A DNA stretch of 64,000 bases from Bacillus sp. SA1-12 (GCF_000981385.1 NZ_LATZ01000131.1:62001-126000), one strand, 5' to 3'; counted from the stretch's first letter, positions 27,008 through 36,002 are shown. The notes: generated by a model not told the origin, from the sequence alone. Numbers and translations: made by a program.

Positions 27008-27039
27008 CCCAACCTCTTTTATCACCATAAAAGGTTGGG
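27008..27039. repeat. Inverted repeat at the edge of the EamA remnant
   Basis: CCCAACCT(C)TTTTA (27008-27021) pairs with TAAAAGGTTGGG (27028-27039) with one bulged base. Sequence similarity to the intact EamA gene begins at the right arm, so the hairpin marks the breakpoint of the decayed copy. Confidence 0.6.
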
Positions 27040-27345
27040 AATCCCTGTCGCTGCTAACCTATACAGAGTGGCACATTATTGTTTCTTGGGGTCTTTGTTT
27101 CCGGCATTACCGCCAATTGGTTATTGGGGAAGAAACTTGAAGGATCAGAGACTTAAATGATTTCTATGTTCCTATACTTGGAACCTTTAAAACGTAGTTG
27201 CCTCTGGTTTCCTTTTATAAAGAAAAGTTTTCATCATAAGTGTTGCTGGAGGAATCATAATTATAATAGGAGTAATTATTGTGGATGGACAGCAAGTTGC
27301 TTTTCCTATGTTATTGAGCCTTTTCACGAAAAAAAACGACTTTAG
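27031..27345 (+). pseudogene. Decayed 3' end of an EamA-family permease gene
   Basis: These bases align without large gaps to 41685-41991, the last third of the intact EamA gene: for example CTGCTAACC, TTTCTTGGGGT, TTTGTTTCCGGCATT, ATAGGAGTAATTATTGT and the final GACTTTAGG are shared. Several small indels destroy the frame and the first two thirds are missing. It lies directly upstream of the cysteine dioxygenase gene, so an EamA permease and the dioxygenase once formed an operon here. Confidence 0.85.
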
Positions 27346-27357
27346 GAGGAAGGCTTC

Positions 27358-27915
27358 ATGACAATGTCAAACAAGATAAAAAATGTTTTAGATGCCTTAA
27401 AAAATCCATCTAAAGACGAATTGAAGGACGCTCTATTGCAGTTAAATATGACACTCGATGATCTCGCTCACTTACCAGAACCATCTAACGGCAAACCCTA
27501 TAACCGAAAGCTTCTATATAAAAATGAAGAAGTGGAACTGCTCGTAATGAATTGGTCCGAACTAGAATGTGCCCCTCACGATCATGGAAATTCATCAGGC
27601 TGGATCCAGGTCCTCTCCGGCACATCCTGCAATTCAGTTTATGAAGTGAACGAGAATGGTTTGCCTGTCGAATTATTCCATCAGTATTACCAAAAAGGAA
27701 CATCTTTTTATGCTCCTAAAAAAGCCATCCATAAAATGAAAGCCTCTAATCATTCAGATTTGGTCACTCTCCACCTCTATTCCCCACCCATTACCGGAAT
27801 GATCGTTTATGATTTACAAAAATGTGCTGCATGTGTCGTATCAGATGATTGCGGAGCATGGTGGCCTGATGAACAATATCAGAAGGTGAAGGAAATGCGG
27901 TTTAGGAAGGAATGA
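27358..27915 (+). CDS. cdoA: Cysteine dioxygenase
   Basis: A 185-residue cupin that oxidises L-cysteine to cysteine sulfinate using non-haem Fe(II) and O2. The iron ligands are visible as His-x-His in CAPHDHGNSSGW (about residues 72-83) and the later His in TLHLYSPPITGM (about 141). Length and motif spacing match the bacterial YubC-type enzymes. AGGAGGAAGGCTTC precedes the ATG. The upstream EamA remnant suggests that export of cysteine or a derivative was formerly coupled. A 3-mercaptopropionate dioxygenase or other thiol dioxygenase activity is a less likely alternative. Confidence 0.88.
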   Translation: MTMSNKIKNVLDALKNPSKDELKDALLQLNMTLDDLAHLPEPSNGKPYNRKLLYKNEEVELLVMNWSELECAPHDHGNSSGWIQVLSGTSCNSVYEVNENGLPVELFHQYYQKGTSFYAPKKAIHKMKASNHSDLVTLHLYSPPITGMIVYDLQKCAACVVSDDCGAWWPDEQYQKVKEMRFRKE

Positions 27916-27918
27916 TAA

Positions 27919-27950
27919 AAAAAGAGCAACGAGAAAGTTGCCCTTTTGAA
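27919..27950 (+). terminator. Terminator of cdoA
   Basis: AAAGAGCAAC (27921-27930) pairs with GTTGCCCTTT (27937-27946) with one mismatch, ending in CCCTTTTG on the plus strand. Confidence 0.7.
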
Positions 27951-28292
27951 AGTAAATTACCCCTATGTTAGCGCCTGATTACTGTTGATTGTTACAAAGG
28001 AAAAAGCACTATTGACTAACCGAAATACCTATTATACTTATCCCCTATATACGTATTCAATCAGATAAATCAGGTGTCTTTTGATAAATTTCTCATCACA
28101 TATATTGTTTCCTTCTAAATGTTCCTGTTTTTCTCAAACTTAGCTGTATTGGTTCGCAAAGTTTGTGATTGGATTCAATGCTAATGCAACATACCAACAT
28201 ACCTTGATTCAGGTTATTTGAAGAATGTTATATTTTCAATAGAGAAAAGCGAATCCTTAACAGCATCCGTCGCAATGAAAAGCTTCAATCTC
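27951..28292. other. Intergenic, nothing recognised
   Basis: A+T-rich non-coding stretch between two converging genes. I see no gene, RNA or clear repeat in it. Confidence 0.5.
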
Positions 28293-29972
28293 TCACTTTA
28301 CCCATAAGAATTGATATGGCTCAAGCGTTACAATCGAGTTAATTTCTTCACCGGTTAACAGGTCATGGCCCTTCATGCCAATCTCAACCTCCACCTGTTT
28401 AGAATCGACATTGACAATAAAAAACACTTCATCTCCTGTCGTTTCATTGCATCGCTTCAATGCAAAAACATTCGAACCAAGATCAACAACGGTTTGCGGG
28501 GCATAAGGAGAGAAAGCACTCTGCTGCTGGCGAATCGATATCATCTGCCGTAAACCTTGGAAAATTCCCTTGCGGCGTGAGTTTTCCTTCAACTCTCTAG
28601 TGATCTTGGCGAACTCAAGCTTTTCTCGGTTAATCCGGCGATTGATCCCTGAGGCTTCGAGTCCATCGTAATCATTTTCAGACCCAAGCAAAGAATGATA
28701 GTATATGGCCGGTACGCCCATCACTGACAGAAGAATCGAATGAGCCGCGAGCATTTTTTTCACCGCTAACTCTTCGGTATCATCCTCGTCTTTGTTGATT
28801 AACGCGTTGGAGTAATTGATATTCATCTCATAGACAGACTGGCTGCTATCGCTATTGGTTTTATAAGAAATTCGCCCGCCATTTTCTACAACTTTATCTA
28901 CCAATCTTTGTTTCTCTTCTTCTGACAAGATCCCTTCTGTCGGACGCATGCCAATACCATCATGGCTGGCGAGGAAATTAAAGTAGGTTGCTTCATTAGA
29001 AACCTTTCCGATCGTCTTCGCCCATGAAGACAACTTCGTTGCATCATGCGTCGTCATCGTGTGCAAGACAAGCGGCGGGAGTGAAAACTGATAGACCATA
29101 TGCGCTTCATTGGTGCCGTCGCCAAAGTAACTGATGTTTTCATGATGCGGTACATTTGTTTCCGTAATGATCTGTGTATTCGGCTTGAAGTAATTTAAGA
29201 CATCACGCCAAAGCTGAATAATCGCATGGGCTTCCGGTAAATGCATCGAAGAAGTACCTGACTCCTTCCAGATGAAACCAATCGCATCCAAGCGGATGCT
29301 AGACGCTCCTTTCTGGGCATAAGAAAGCAGAATTTCCGTTGTCTCGAGCAAAACAGGGAAATGGCGGAAGTTTAAATCCACCTGATCTTCACTAAAGGTA
29401 GTCCACGCCGTCTTAGCCCCAGCCTTCCCCTCATATTCATGAAAGAGCGGTGAGGTTCTTGGCCTAACAACTTGCTCAGTGTTAAACGCTGGATTCTTTG
29501 GAATAAAATAGTCCTGATATTTTCCCTCTCCGTTAAGATACTCTTGAAACCACCCGCTGGATTTCGAGATATGGTTCGCAACGAAATCATACATCAGCCG
29601 GTAATCGCGGGACATGCCCGTAATATACTCCCACGTCCCTAATTCAGGGTTAATCTCCTTGTAATCCACAACGGAAAAGCCATCATCAGAGGTGTAAGGG
29701 AACATCGGCAGCAAGTGTACATCGGTAATCGTCTCCTGGACTTCCTGTTTTAAAAACTGATGCAATGTTTCTAATGTTGGTTTACCCTGCTCAAAAATAC
29801 TGTCACCATACGTAATTAAATAGATATTTTTTTCGGAAGGAGCATCAATTCCTGCCCATTCCTTCTTCTCCCATTGCCTAATAAGCTCGAGGAAATCCTC
29901 TAAAAAGCTCTCCTGATATTCTTCTTGATAAATACTCTTTAGCTTTTCTTCTATTGTTTTCAAGATCAACAT
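28293..29972 (-). CDS. ycjM: GH13_18 sugar phosphorylase (YcjM-like, sucrose-phosphorylase family)
   Basis: A 559-residue retaining alpha-glucoside phosphorylase that releases alpha-glucose 1-phosphate. Key GH13 subfamily 18 elements are present: LLPMFPYTSDDGFSVVDY (around 88), nucleophile Asp in SIRLDAIGFIWKESGT (around 226), acid/base Glu in IITETNVPHHEN (around 268) and FLASHDGIGMRPTEG (around 327). The E. coli YcjM enzyme acts on 2-O-alpha-glucosylglycerate; sucrose or glucosylglycerol are alternatives in this subfamily. GGGAG lies eight bases before the ATG at 29972. In E. coli ycjM heads its cluster; here it is the last gene and lies behind a terminator, so it may be transcribed partly on its own. 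Confidence 0.85.
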   Translation of the reverse strand: MLILKTIEEKLKSIYQEEYQESFLEDFLELIRQWEKKEWAGIDAPSEKNIYLITYGDSIFEQGKPTLETLHQFLKQEVQETITDVHLLPMFPYTSDDGFSVVDYKEINPELGTWEYITGMSRDYRLMYDFVANHISKSSGWFQEYLNGEGKYQDYFIPKNPAFNTEQVVRPRTSPLFHEYEGKAGAKTAWTTFSEDQVDLNFRHFPVLLETTEILLSYAQKGASSIRLDAIGFIWKESGTSSMHLPEAHAIIQLWRDVLNYFKPNTQIITETNVPHHENISYFGDGTNEAHMVYQFSLPPLVLHTMTTHDATKLSSWAKTIGKVSNEATYFNFLASHDGIGMRPTEGILSEEEKQRLVDKVVENGGRISYKTNSDSSQSVYEMNINYSNALINKDEDDTEELAVKKMLAAHSILLSVMGVPAIYYHSLLGSENDYDGLEASGINRRINREKLEFAKITRELKENSRRKGIFQGLRQMISIRQQQSAFSPYAPQTVVDLGSNVFALKRCNETTGDEVFFIVNVDSKQVEVEIGMKGHDLLTGEEINSIVTLEPYQFLWVK

Positions 29973-30086
29973 GCCATCATCTCCCAATTTAATAATAAAT
30001 AAAACTCGTCTGCCAGCGAGCCCTTAGTACGAAGACAGAGGTTCAGTAACTTCTATGCTGATAGGAAACATATCCTTTTCCATCAG

Positions 30087-30124
30087 TCAAAAAAGCTGTA
30101 GACAAAACGAAGGTTTATCTACAG
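30087..30124 (-). terminator. Terminator after the phosphoglucomutase gene
   Basis: CTGTAGA (30096-30102) pairs with TCTACAG (30118-30124); read on the minus strand it is followed by CTTTTTTGA. It separates the main ycj-like transcript from the GH13_18 gene, so the latter depends on readthrough or a promoter in 29973-30086. Confidence 0.8.
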
Positions 30125-30139
30125 ACATTTTTAATTAAT

Positions 30140-30802
30140 CTATGAATATGCTGCTTTTACTTTCTCCCAAACAAGCTGTGATGTTGTGTCAACAGTATAA
30201 TCTGCTTTGGCAAGGCTTGGACCTACGCCGACTGCAAACATTCCGCTTGCTTTAATTGATTCAATTCCTGCCTGCGCATCCTCAATACCAATGGATCGGG
30301 CTGGGTTAGCTCCTAAACCGCTGCAGGCTGTTAGAAAAATCTCCGGGTCTGGCTTCGATTTACTGATCTTCGCTGCATCGGCACAATAATCAAAAATACC
30401 TTCAAGCTGTAAAGCCTTTAAAACCGTTCCGGCATTTTTGGAAACAGATGCAAGTCCAATCGGAATCCCTTCTTCTTTAATCGCTGCAATTAACTCCTTA
30501 ATACCTGGTAAGACATCGTCTGGTGTTAACTCTTTTAAGAATTCACAGTAATGAGCATTCTTCTTGGCAGCCATTTCTTCTTTTTGCGCCATGCTAAATT
30601 CATTTTGCCGATTTCCCTCCTGTAAAATCAACTCGAGAGAGTCCATGCGGCTTACCCCTTTCAATCGTTCATTAAACACTTCATCTATGACGATACCAAA
30701 CTCTTCCGCCAGCTGTTTCCAGGCAAGGAAATGAAAATGCGCCGTATCCGTAATTACTCCATCTAAATCAAACACAACCGCTTCTATCCGTTTGTTCTCC
30801 AT
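30140..30802 (-). CDS. ycjU: Beta-phosphoglucomutase
   Basis: A 220-residue HAD-superfamily enzyme converting beta-glucose 1-phosphate to glucose 6-phosphate. The nucleophile motif VVFDLDGVITDTAHFHFLAW (residues 9-28), with second Asp at +2, is diagnostic, followed by GVSRMDSLELIL, the SVSKNA phosphate-binding motif and GIEDAQAGIESIKASGM. The ATG at 30800-30802 has GAGGTGG five bases upstream and is preferred over a GTG three codons earlier. It directly follows the GH65 phosphorylase gene, whose inverting mechanism supplies exactly this substrate, as in the E. coli ycjT-ycjU pair. Confidence 0.93.
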   Translation of the reverse strand: MENKRIEAVVFDLDGVITDTAHFHFLAWKQLAEEFGIVIDEVFNERLKGVSRMDSLELILQEGNRQNEFSMAQKEEMAAKKNAHYCEFLKELTPDDVLPGIKELIAAIKEEGIPIGLASVSKNAGTVLKALQLEGIFDYCADAAKISKSKPDPEIFLTACSGLGANPARSIGIEDAQAGIESIKASGMFAVGVGPSLAKADYTVDTTSQLVWEKVKAAYS

Positions 30803-30817
30803 TCTTTCCACCTCTTT

Positions 30818-33040
30818 TCAGTCGGTAATCTCCACTTCAAGCCGATCCTTCAATTCAAATAAACTTCCATTTATCTCAATCTTTAATTCTAAGCCTGAGA
30901 GCTTAGTAATCTCACAAATTTGATGAGTCAATTTAAATTCTAGCTTCCTTCCCTGATAGCTTAGAGGAAACTTTAGTTCTTTCCAGTTTGCCGGCAGCTT
31001 AGGAGTTAATGCCAGCCGGTCAGCACGCATCGTCATATTTGCAAAACCAAAGATTGCAGCCAGCCAAATTGCTCCTAAGGAAGCAGCATGAATTCCTTCG
31101 TCCGAAGAACGCGGATTTGTTCCTAAATCAATTAAACATGCTTCCTGAAAAAAGCGGTACGCAGCAGCATAATCGTCACAGCGGGCTGCCACAATCGCGT
31201 GAATTGCTTTGCTTAGTGATGAATCATGGATTGTATGCTCTTCATAATAAAATAGATTTTTCCTTACGATCTCACTAGAAAACAAATCCGGTAAGAGATA
31301 CAGCAGCATCACAACATCGGCCTGCTTAAGAATTTGCATTTCATTGACTTCCTTACGGGAATAATCGAGTAATATCGCCTGGCTTCCCTGCTTTTGTTTA
31401 TAAGGGCTCAAATCAATTTCAGATTTTGTTAAGAAAGTATCGTCCTGCGGAATAATCTGTTCATCATTCGGCTCCGGGAGATACAAACGCTTAAGGAAGT
31501 CACGGCCCTTCTCAAACAGCTCTGCTTCCTCATCCATATACTGTTCCATAAAATAAAGGGCTTGTTCTACATTGTAATAGGCCAAGTAATTCGTATACGC
31601 ATTATTATTGATGTGCTCCGTATACTCGTCCGGTCCGATTACATCATGAATCGAAAGCTTGCCGCCTTCATCCACTGTCCTGCTGATCCAAAAACGTGCT
31701 GTTTCTTTAAGCAGAGCAAGACCTTCATTTTTCATAAAGTCTTCATCGATGGTGCTTTCATAATACTGGACAACGGCGAAGGCAATGTCTGCCACGATAT
31801 GGTGTTCAGCAAGCGCGGAGGCTACCTTTTGACGAGTACCAGTCCGAATATTGATTGCTGCAAACTCAGGTGTCTCTTCTTTTCCGGTAAAAGCACTTTC
31901 CCACGGGAATAACGCTCCCTCATACTTATTTTGAGCCGCCTTTTCTTTTGCTTCCTGCAAATGCTTATATCGGTACTGCAAAAGCTTTTTGGCTGTTTCC
32001 GGCTCCGTGTAAAGGTGAAATGGAGCAAGGAAAATTTCCGTATCCCAAAATACATGCCCTTTATACCCTTCTCCAGTGAGACCTTTAGCACCGATACTAA
32101 AACGCTCATCATGGGCGGGTGTCATAATCTCGATGTGGTAAAGAGCAAAATCCATCGCAGTTTGATCAAATTCATTACTAGAAGTAATCGAGACACGCTT
32201 CAGTTGCCAAAACTCCTGCCACATAGCTGCCGATTGTGCAAGTAAACCATCATAGCCTTTTGGAGTCAGGGTTTGAACAGCCTCCAAGCTAATCGTTTCC
32301 GGATCATCACACTCATGGGAAGTATAAACCGTTCCGATTTTTTCAAGCACAAAAGGCTCAGCCTGAGCAACCTTACATGAAATTCCCGAAAGCAGCTGGC
32401 GGTTTTTAGCAGAAAACGTCACTTTACTCGTTTCAGGTACATGAATGCCTGCCGCAATCGCCACAATCACTCCGGATTCAGTTGTCTGATATACACCCTG
32501 GATGATTTCTTCGTTATAAACCCGGACACTTTCTTCGATTACATGCTGTTTTCCAAAGTTTGTCTGCTGGGCATCAATACCGGTCACAATCTTGATCTCA
32601 GCTTGTTTATCTAAGCTAATAATCGTTACCTTTAAAGCCGCAACGTGCAAATCATGCTTGCTGACAAACCTTTGAAAGAGAAGCTGATAACGGGCTCCTG
32701 CTTTGCTCCTCCAGACAATCTCCCTCCTTAATTCACCTGTTTCAAAATGCAACACTCGTTCATAGGAGACCACTTCACCTTGAAGCAGGGAAAAAGGCTG
32801 ACCGTCGATTTCAATCACCATACCGCTGATATCCGGTAAGTTCACGATCTCGGATGGTTCATTTGCTGTCGCTTTATTGTAGACGCCGGCCACATACATT
32901 CCGCGGTTTTGACCTGTATAGTCTTCCTCATGGGTGCCGCGAATACCTAAATAACCATTTCCTAGAGCTAGTAAACTCGCATACTTATTCAGATAATGTA
33001 AGTCAAAACCATGTTCATAAATTCCTCTTTTTTTCTTCAT
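30818..33040 (-). CDS. ycjT: GH65 disaccharide phosphorylase (kojibiose phosphorylase-like, YcjT)
   Basis: A 740-residue inverting phosphorylase. The N-terminal beta-sandwich (residues about 1-260, LLALGNGYLGIRGTHEED) precedes an (alpha/alpha)6 barrel with GYKGHVFWDTEIFLAPF (around 330), the IGPDEYTEHINNNAYTN block with the general-acid Glu (around 470), and the RSSDEGIHAASLGAIWLA phosphate-binding region (around 650). GH65 members split kojibiose, maltose, trehalose, nigerose or glucosylglycerol to beta-glucose 1-phosphate. Kojibiose is proposed because the whole neighbourhood matches E. coli ycj, whose YcjT is a kojibiose phosphorylase. Its ATG overlaps the stop of the preceding dehydrogenase gene (ATGA). 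Confidence 0.88.
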   Translation of the reverse strand: MKKKRGIYEHGFDLHYLNKYASLLALGNGYLGIRGTHEEDYTGQNRGMYVAGVYNKATANEPSEIVNLPDISGMVIEIDGQPFSLLQGEVVSYERVLHFETGELRREIVWRSKAGARYQLLFQRFVSKHDLHVAALKVTIISLDKQAEIKIVTGIDAQQTNFGKQHVIEESVRVYNEEIIQGVYQTTESGVIVAIAAGIHVPETSKVTFSAKNRQLLSGISCKVAQAEPFVLEKIGTVYTSHECDDPETISLEAVQTLTPKGYDGLLAQSAAMWQEFWQLKRVSITSSNEFDQTAMDFALYHIEIMTPAHDERFSIGAKGLTGEGYKGHVFWDTEIFLAPFHLYTEPETAKKLLQYRYKHLQEAKEKAAQNKYEGALFPWESAFTGKEETPEFAAINIRTGTRQKVASALAEHHIVADIAFAVVQYYESTIDEDFMKNEGLALLKETARFWISRTVDEGGKLSIHDVIGPDEYTEHINNNAYTNYLAYYNVEQALYFMEQYMDEEAELFEKGRDFLKRLYLPEPNDEQIIPQDDTFLTKSEIDLSPYKQKQGSQAILLDYSRKEVNEMQILKQADVVMLLYLLPDLFSSEIVRKNLFYYEEHTIHDSSLSKAIHAIVAARCDDYAAAYRFFQEACLIDLGTNPRSSDEGIHAASLGAIWLAAIFGFANMTMRADRLALTPKLPANWKELKFPLSYQGRKLEFKLTHQICEITKLSGLELKIEINGSLFELKDRLEVEITD

Positions 33041-34071
33041 AGTGCTACACTTTCACCTTTTTCAGCAGATTGATACAATCCTTCGATGAGTTGTTGAATA
33101 ACGTAACCTTGCTTTCCGTCCGCCACCATAACCTCTTTTCCTAAACAGCGATTGACGAATGCTTTCATACTTTTGTAAGGGCGGTCAGCATCAGCCGTCT
33201 CCCTGTCCAAGTAGTAAACCAGCTCGCCGCCTTCATCGGTATAGATCTGAGCGGGGAAAAGAGTGGCGCCGGCCGCATCACCGCAAAATTCTACATTCAT
33301 TATCGATGGATCCTTTATATTTAAAGCAAATGATGTTTCTAGTTGGATGATTCCTCCGCCTTTAAGTTCAATAAAACCAAATAAGGAATCCTCCACCTCA
33401 TACTTGTTTGGGTCCCATTCACCCAGTGTACCTTTCGATTTTTTCGTGCCAATCTTTTGATACATTTTTGCTGTGACTCGTTCGATTTTCGGGAATCCCA
33501 GAATATAGAGGGCAGCATCAAGCATATGTGATCCCAGATCAATCAGCGGACCGCCTCCCTGTACATCCTTGTTGGTAAAACTTCCCCAGCCGGGAATACC
33601 GCAGCGGCGTAATGCCTTTACCTTCGTGACATAGACATCTCCAAGCACACCCTCTTTCACCTTTTCATGGAGAATCGTGACATCGTCGGCAAAACGATGA
33701 TGAAAATTATAGGCGAGGAGACAGCCATTTGCCTCGGCAGCATCTTGCATCTTCTTGGCTTCCTCTGCTGAAATCGCTGGCGGTTTCTCACAGAGCACGT
33801 CACAGCCATTTGCAATCGCAAGCAGAACATGTTCACAATGAAAACGATTCGGAGTACAAACACTTACAATATCGGGCCTGATGGCAGCGTACATTTCTTC
33901 CTCATTCGTATAGTAATGCGGAATACCGTTGCGCTCAGCAAAGCTTTTTACACGTTCTATATTAGTGCCAACCACCGCCACCACATCGAGTTCTTCTCGT
34001 GTTTGATAATAGGAAACATGAACTTTTTCGGCTACTTGTCCAGGTCCAATAATCGCAACCTTCTTTTTCAC
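33037..34071 (-). CDS. ycjS: Gfo/Idh/MocA oxidoreductase (glucoside 3-dehydrogenase, YcjS-like)
   Basis: A 344-residue NAD-dependent dehydrogenase. Rossmann motif IIGPGQVAEKVH near residues 7-18, DVLCEKPPAI with the catalytic Lys near residue 95, and GGGPLIDLGSHMLDAALYILG near 173-193 with the catalytic Asp/His pair. The start is a GTG at 34069-34071 with GGGAGG upstream at slightly long spacing; the ATG nearer to it leads to an immediate stop. In the E. coli cluster YcjS interconverts D-glucosides and 3-keto-D-glucosides, completing a guloside-to-glucoside route together with YcjQ and YcjR, which flank it here in the same order. Confidence 0.86.
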   Translation of the reverse strand: MKKKVAIIGPGQVAEKVHVSYYQTREELDVVAVVGTNIERVKSFAERNGIPHYYTNEEEMYAAIRPDIVSVCTPNRFHCEHVLLAIANGCDVLCEKPPAISAEEAKKMQDAAEANGCLLAYNFHHRFADDVTILHEKVKEGVLGDVYVTKVKALRRCGIPGWGSFTNKDVQGGGPLIDLGSHMLDAALYILGFPKIERVTAKMYQKIGTKKSKGTLGEWDPNKYEVEDSLFGFIELKGGGIIQLETSFALNIKDPSIMNVEFCGDAAGATLFPAQIYTDEGGELVYYLDRETADADRPYKSMKAFVNRCLGKEVMVADGKQGYVIQQLIEGLYQSAEKGESVAL

Positions 34072-34088
34072 TCTATACGCATCCTCCC

Positions 34089-34883
34089 TTAACGCAACGC
34101 TTCTCTAAGATGTACTAATGCCCTCTTGTATTCTGCCTCAGGATCATTTCCGCGAACCCGGCATTCAATCGTCAAAAATTCTTTGTAACCATCTTGTTTT
34201 AGCAGATCAAAGTGTCTCTTAAAGTCGATGGAACCGCTGCCCGGCTGATAACGATGGTTATCAGCTAAATGGATATGACCAATCAGGTCACGGTTTGCAT
34301 GCAATGCCTCGGAGATACCATCTTCTTCAATGTTCATATGATAAAAATCAGCAATAATTTTTACATTTTTCAATTGATTATCTTCGATATAACGACGGGC
34401 ATCAGCCAATGTATTAATCATATGGTCCTGATAACGATTCAATGGCTCAAGAAAAATCGTAGTCCCTGTTTCTTCTGCAACCTTGTCTAAATACAGAAGC
34501 GAACTAGTTACAGCTTCACGGTCACCTGCCTTGCTTCTTGGTGATTGCATCGGCGGAAGCCGGTACGTAAACATTCCCCAAGCAGCTGGCACGACGACTC
34601 CCTTTCCGCCAACTTCTTTTAGAGCTTCAAGGATTTGTTCAATTTCTGCCAATCCACTTAACCGGCGCTCTTCAATAAAGTCGCCAATCCAGCCATTGTA
34701 TCCGCCGCAAGCCGTTGTCACAGGGATTCCCGTCTCCGCAATCGCTTCTTTCACTTCTTCCAGATGATTGACCAGTATTTTCCCGTCAATCTCAAAGCCA
34801 TCAAAGCTCAACTCCTTTAAATAACGGAATTTCTCCTTTATGTCCTCTGGAAAAAAAGCCTGGTTTTGTGTGCCTATTTTCAT
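34089..34883 (-). CDS. ycjR: 3-keto-sugar epimerase, TIM barrel (YcjR-like)
   Basis: A 264-residue member of the sugar phosphate isomerase/epimerase superfamily. Likely metal ligands are Glu in TIFLEPLNRYQDH (around 145), Asp/His in IIADFYHMNIEED (around 178), His in LIGHIHLADNHR (around 203) and Glu in FLTIECRVRG (around 240). GGAGGAG lies seven bases before the ATG at 34883; twelve further codons upstream are open but unlikely. E. coli YcjR catalyses C4 epimerisation of 3-keto-gulosides and -glucosides, and the gene lies between the same two dehydrogenases as in that cluster. Confidence 0.86.
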   Translation of the reverse strand: MKIGTQNQAFFPEDIKEKFRYLKELSFDGFEIDGKILVNHLEEVKEAIAETGIPVTTACGGYNGWIGDFIEERRLSGLAEIEQILEALKEVGGKGVVVPAAWGMFTYRLPPMQSPRSKAGDREAVTSSLLYLDKVAEETGTTIFLEPLNRYQDHMINTLADARRYIEDNQLKNVKIIADFYHMNIEEDGISEALHANRDLIGHIHLADNHRYQPGSGSIDFKRHFDLLKQDGYKEFLTIECRVRGNDPEAEYKRALVHLREALR

Positions 34884-34943
34884 GACCCTACTCCTCCTCG
34901 GTGATATTTTAGAAGCCATCCAGAGCGGGACGGCACCGCTGAA

Positions 34944-36002
34944 TTACTTTGTATATCGAATCCCCATCTTAATGCTTAGCTCCGGACGGTGGTCCACAAA
35001 TTCCATATAGGACTCCGCACACTCTTCAAAAGAGACAACTGGATCAATAATGTCCTCGCAATTCAAATAGCCGTTCATTAATAAGTCCCAGCACGTATCT
35101 TCAATGCGCTTGCGATTCCAACGCGGATAATCCGGATTTGGCTCACTCGCCGCACGTGAAAAGACGATCTTTGCATTGTTGAAATGAGCTTCACGGCCTA
35201 AATTCAGTCCTTCTGGAAATGGCTTCGTAAACGCCACATAAGAAATGATTCCGCCATAGGCAATTCCTTTTAGCGAAGCTTGAAGGGCTGCGACATTTCC
35301 GCTTGTTTCAATGATCGAATCCGCTCCAAGCTTGTTCGTCAGCTTTTTCACTTCATATCCAACATCAGTGGAGATTGGATCCAGACAGAAATCCGCTCCA
35401 TTTCTAAGGGCGATATCACGGCGTTTTTCTATTGGATCTATACCGATAACGATGCTTGCCCCTGCTTTTTTTGCAAGCTGGATTGCAATTTGGCCGATGG
35501 CGCCCAAGCCGACAACAACTACATAGTCCCCAGCACGAACATTCGCATCACGTATACCGCTTAAAGCAAATTGAGCCGGATCATAGCAGACAGCATTTTG
35601 CCATTTTCCGCCCTCTGGCATCTTGCGCAGTCGATGATTATCGACACCATTTACAATCACCGTTTCCATGATTGGCCCATATGAACAAACCGTTTCGCCA
35701 ATCTGATAATCCGTTACCTCGCTGCCTTTTTCGACAATTTTTCCGACAACCATGTTTCCAAGCTGGAATTCACCGAACACAATCCCAGGTGCTGCTCCTT
35801 CTTTCCGTGGCATAAACATGCGCCATTCTTCATCGAAATATTCATCCATAAATGGAGTCATTCCACGAAAGTCGATGACCTCTGTGCCATGCTTTGGAGA
35901 AGCAAACTCTACATCAATTCTCACTTCGTTCCCTTTTAAAGGACGATCTTCATATTCCACTAAAGCAGCCACTCTAGGTGCTGCAGCAATAAGTTTTTTC
36001 AT
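34944..36002 (-). CDS. ycjQ: Medium-chain dehydrogenase (guloside 3-dehydrogenase, YcjQ-like)
   Basis: A 352-residue NAD-dependent medium-chain dehydrogenase. The coenzyme site VVVGLGAIGQIAIQLAKKAG (around 165-184) is clear. In place of the usual catalytic-zinc Cys (GICGTD) the sequence reads SPKHGTEV near residue 38, and no four-cysteine structural-zinc lobe is visible; E. coli YcjQ, as I remember it, has the same APKHGTEV pattern, and the N-terminal MKKL.A.APRVAALVEYEDR is also shared. That makes it a confident YcjQ relative, expected to oxidise D-gulosides at C3. GAGGT lies eight bases before the ATG at 36002. Confidence 0.88.
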   Translation of the reverse strand: MKKLIAAAPRVAALVEYEDRPLKGNEVRIDVEFASPKHGTEVIDFRGMTPFMDEYFDEEWRMFMPRKEGAAPGIVFGEFQLGNMVVGKIVEKGSEVTDYQIGETVCSYGPIMETVIVNGVDNHRLRKMPEGGKWQNAVCYDPAQFALSGIRDANVRAGDYVVVVGLGAIGQIAIQLAKKAGASIVIGIDPIEKRRDIALRNGADFCLDPISTDVGYEVKKLTNKLGADSIIETSGNVAALQASLKGIAYGGIISYVAFTKPFPEGLNLGREAHFNNAKIVFSRAASEPNPDYPRWNRKRIEDTCWDLLMNGYLNCEDIIDPVVSFEECAESYMEFVDHRPELSIKMGIRYTK

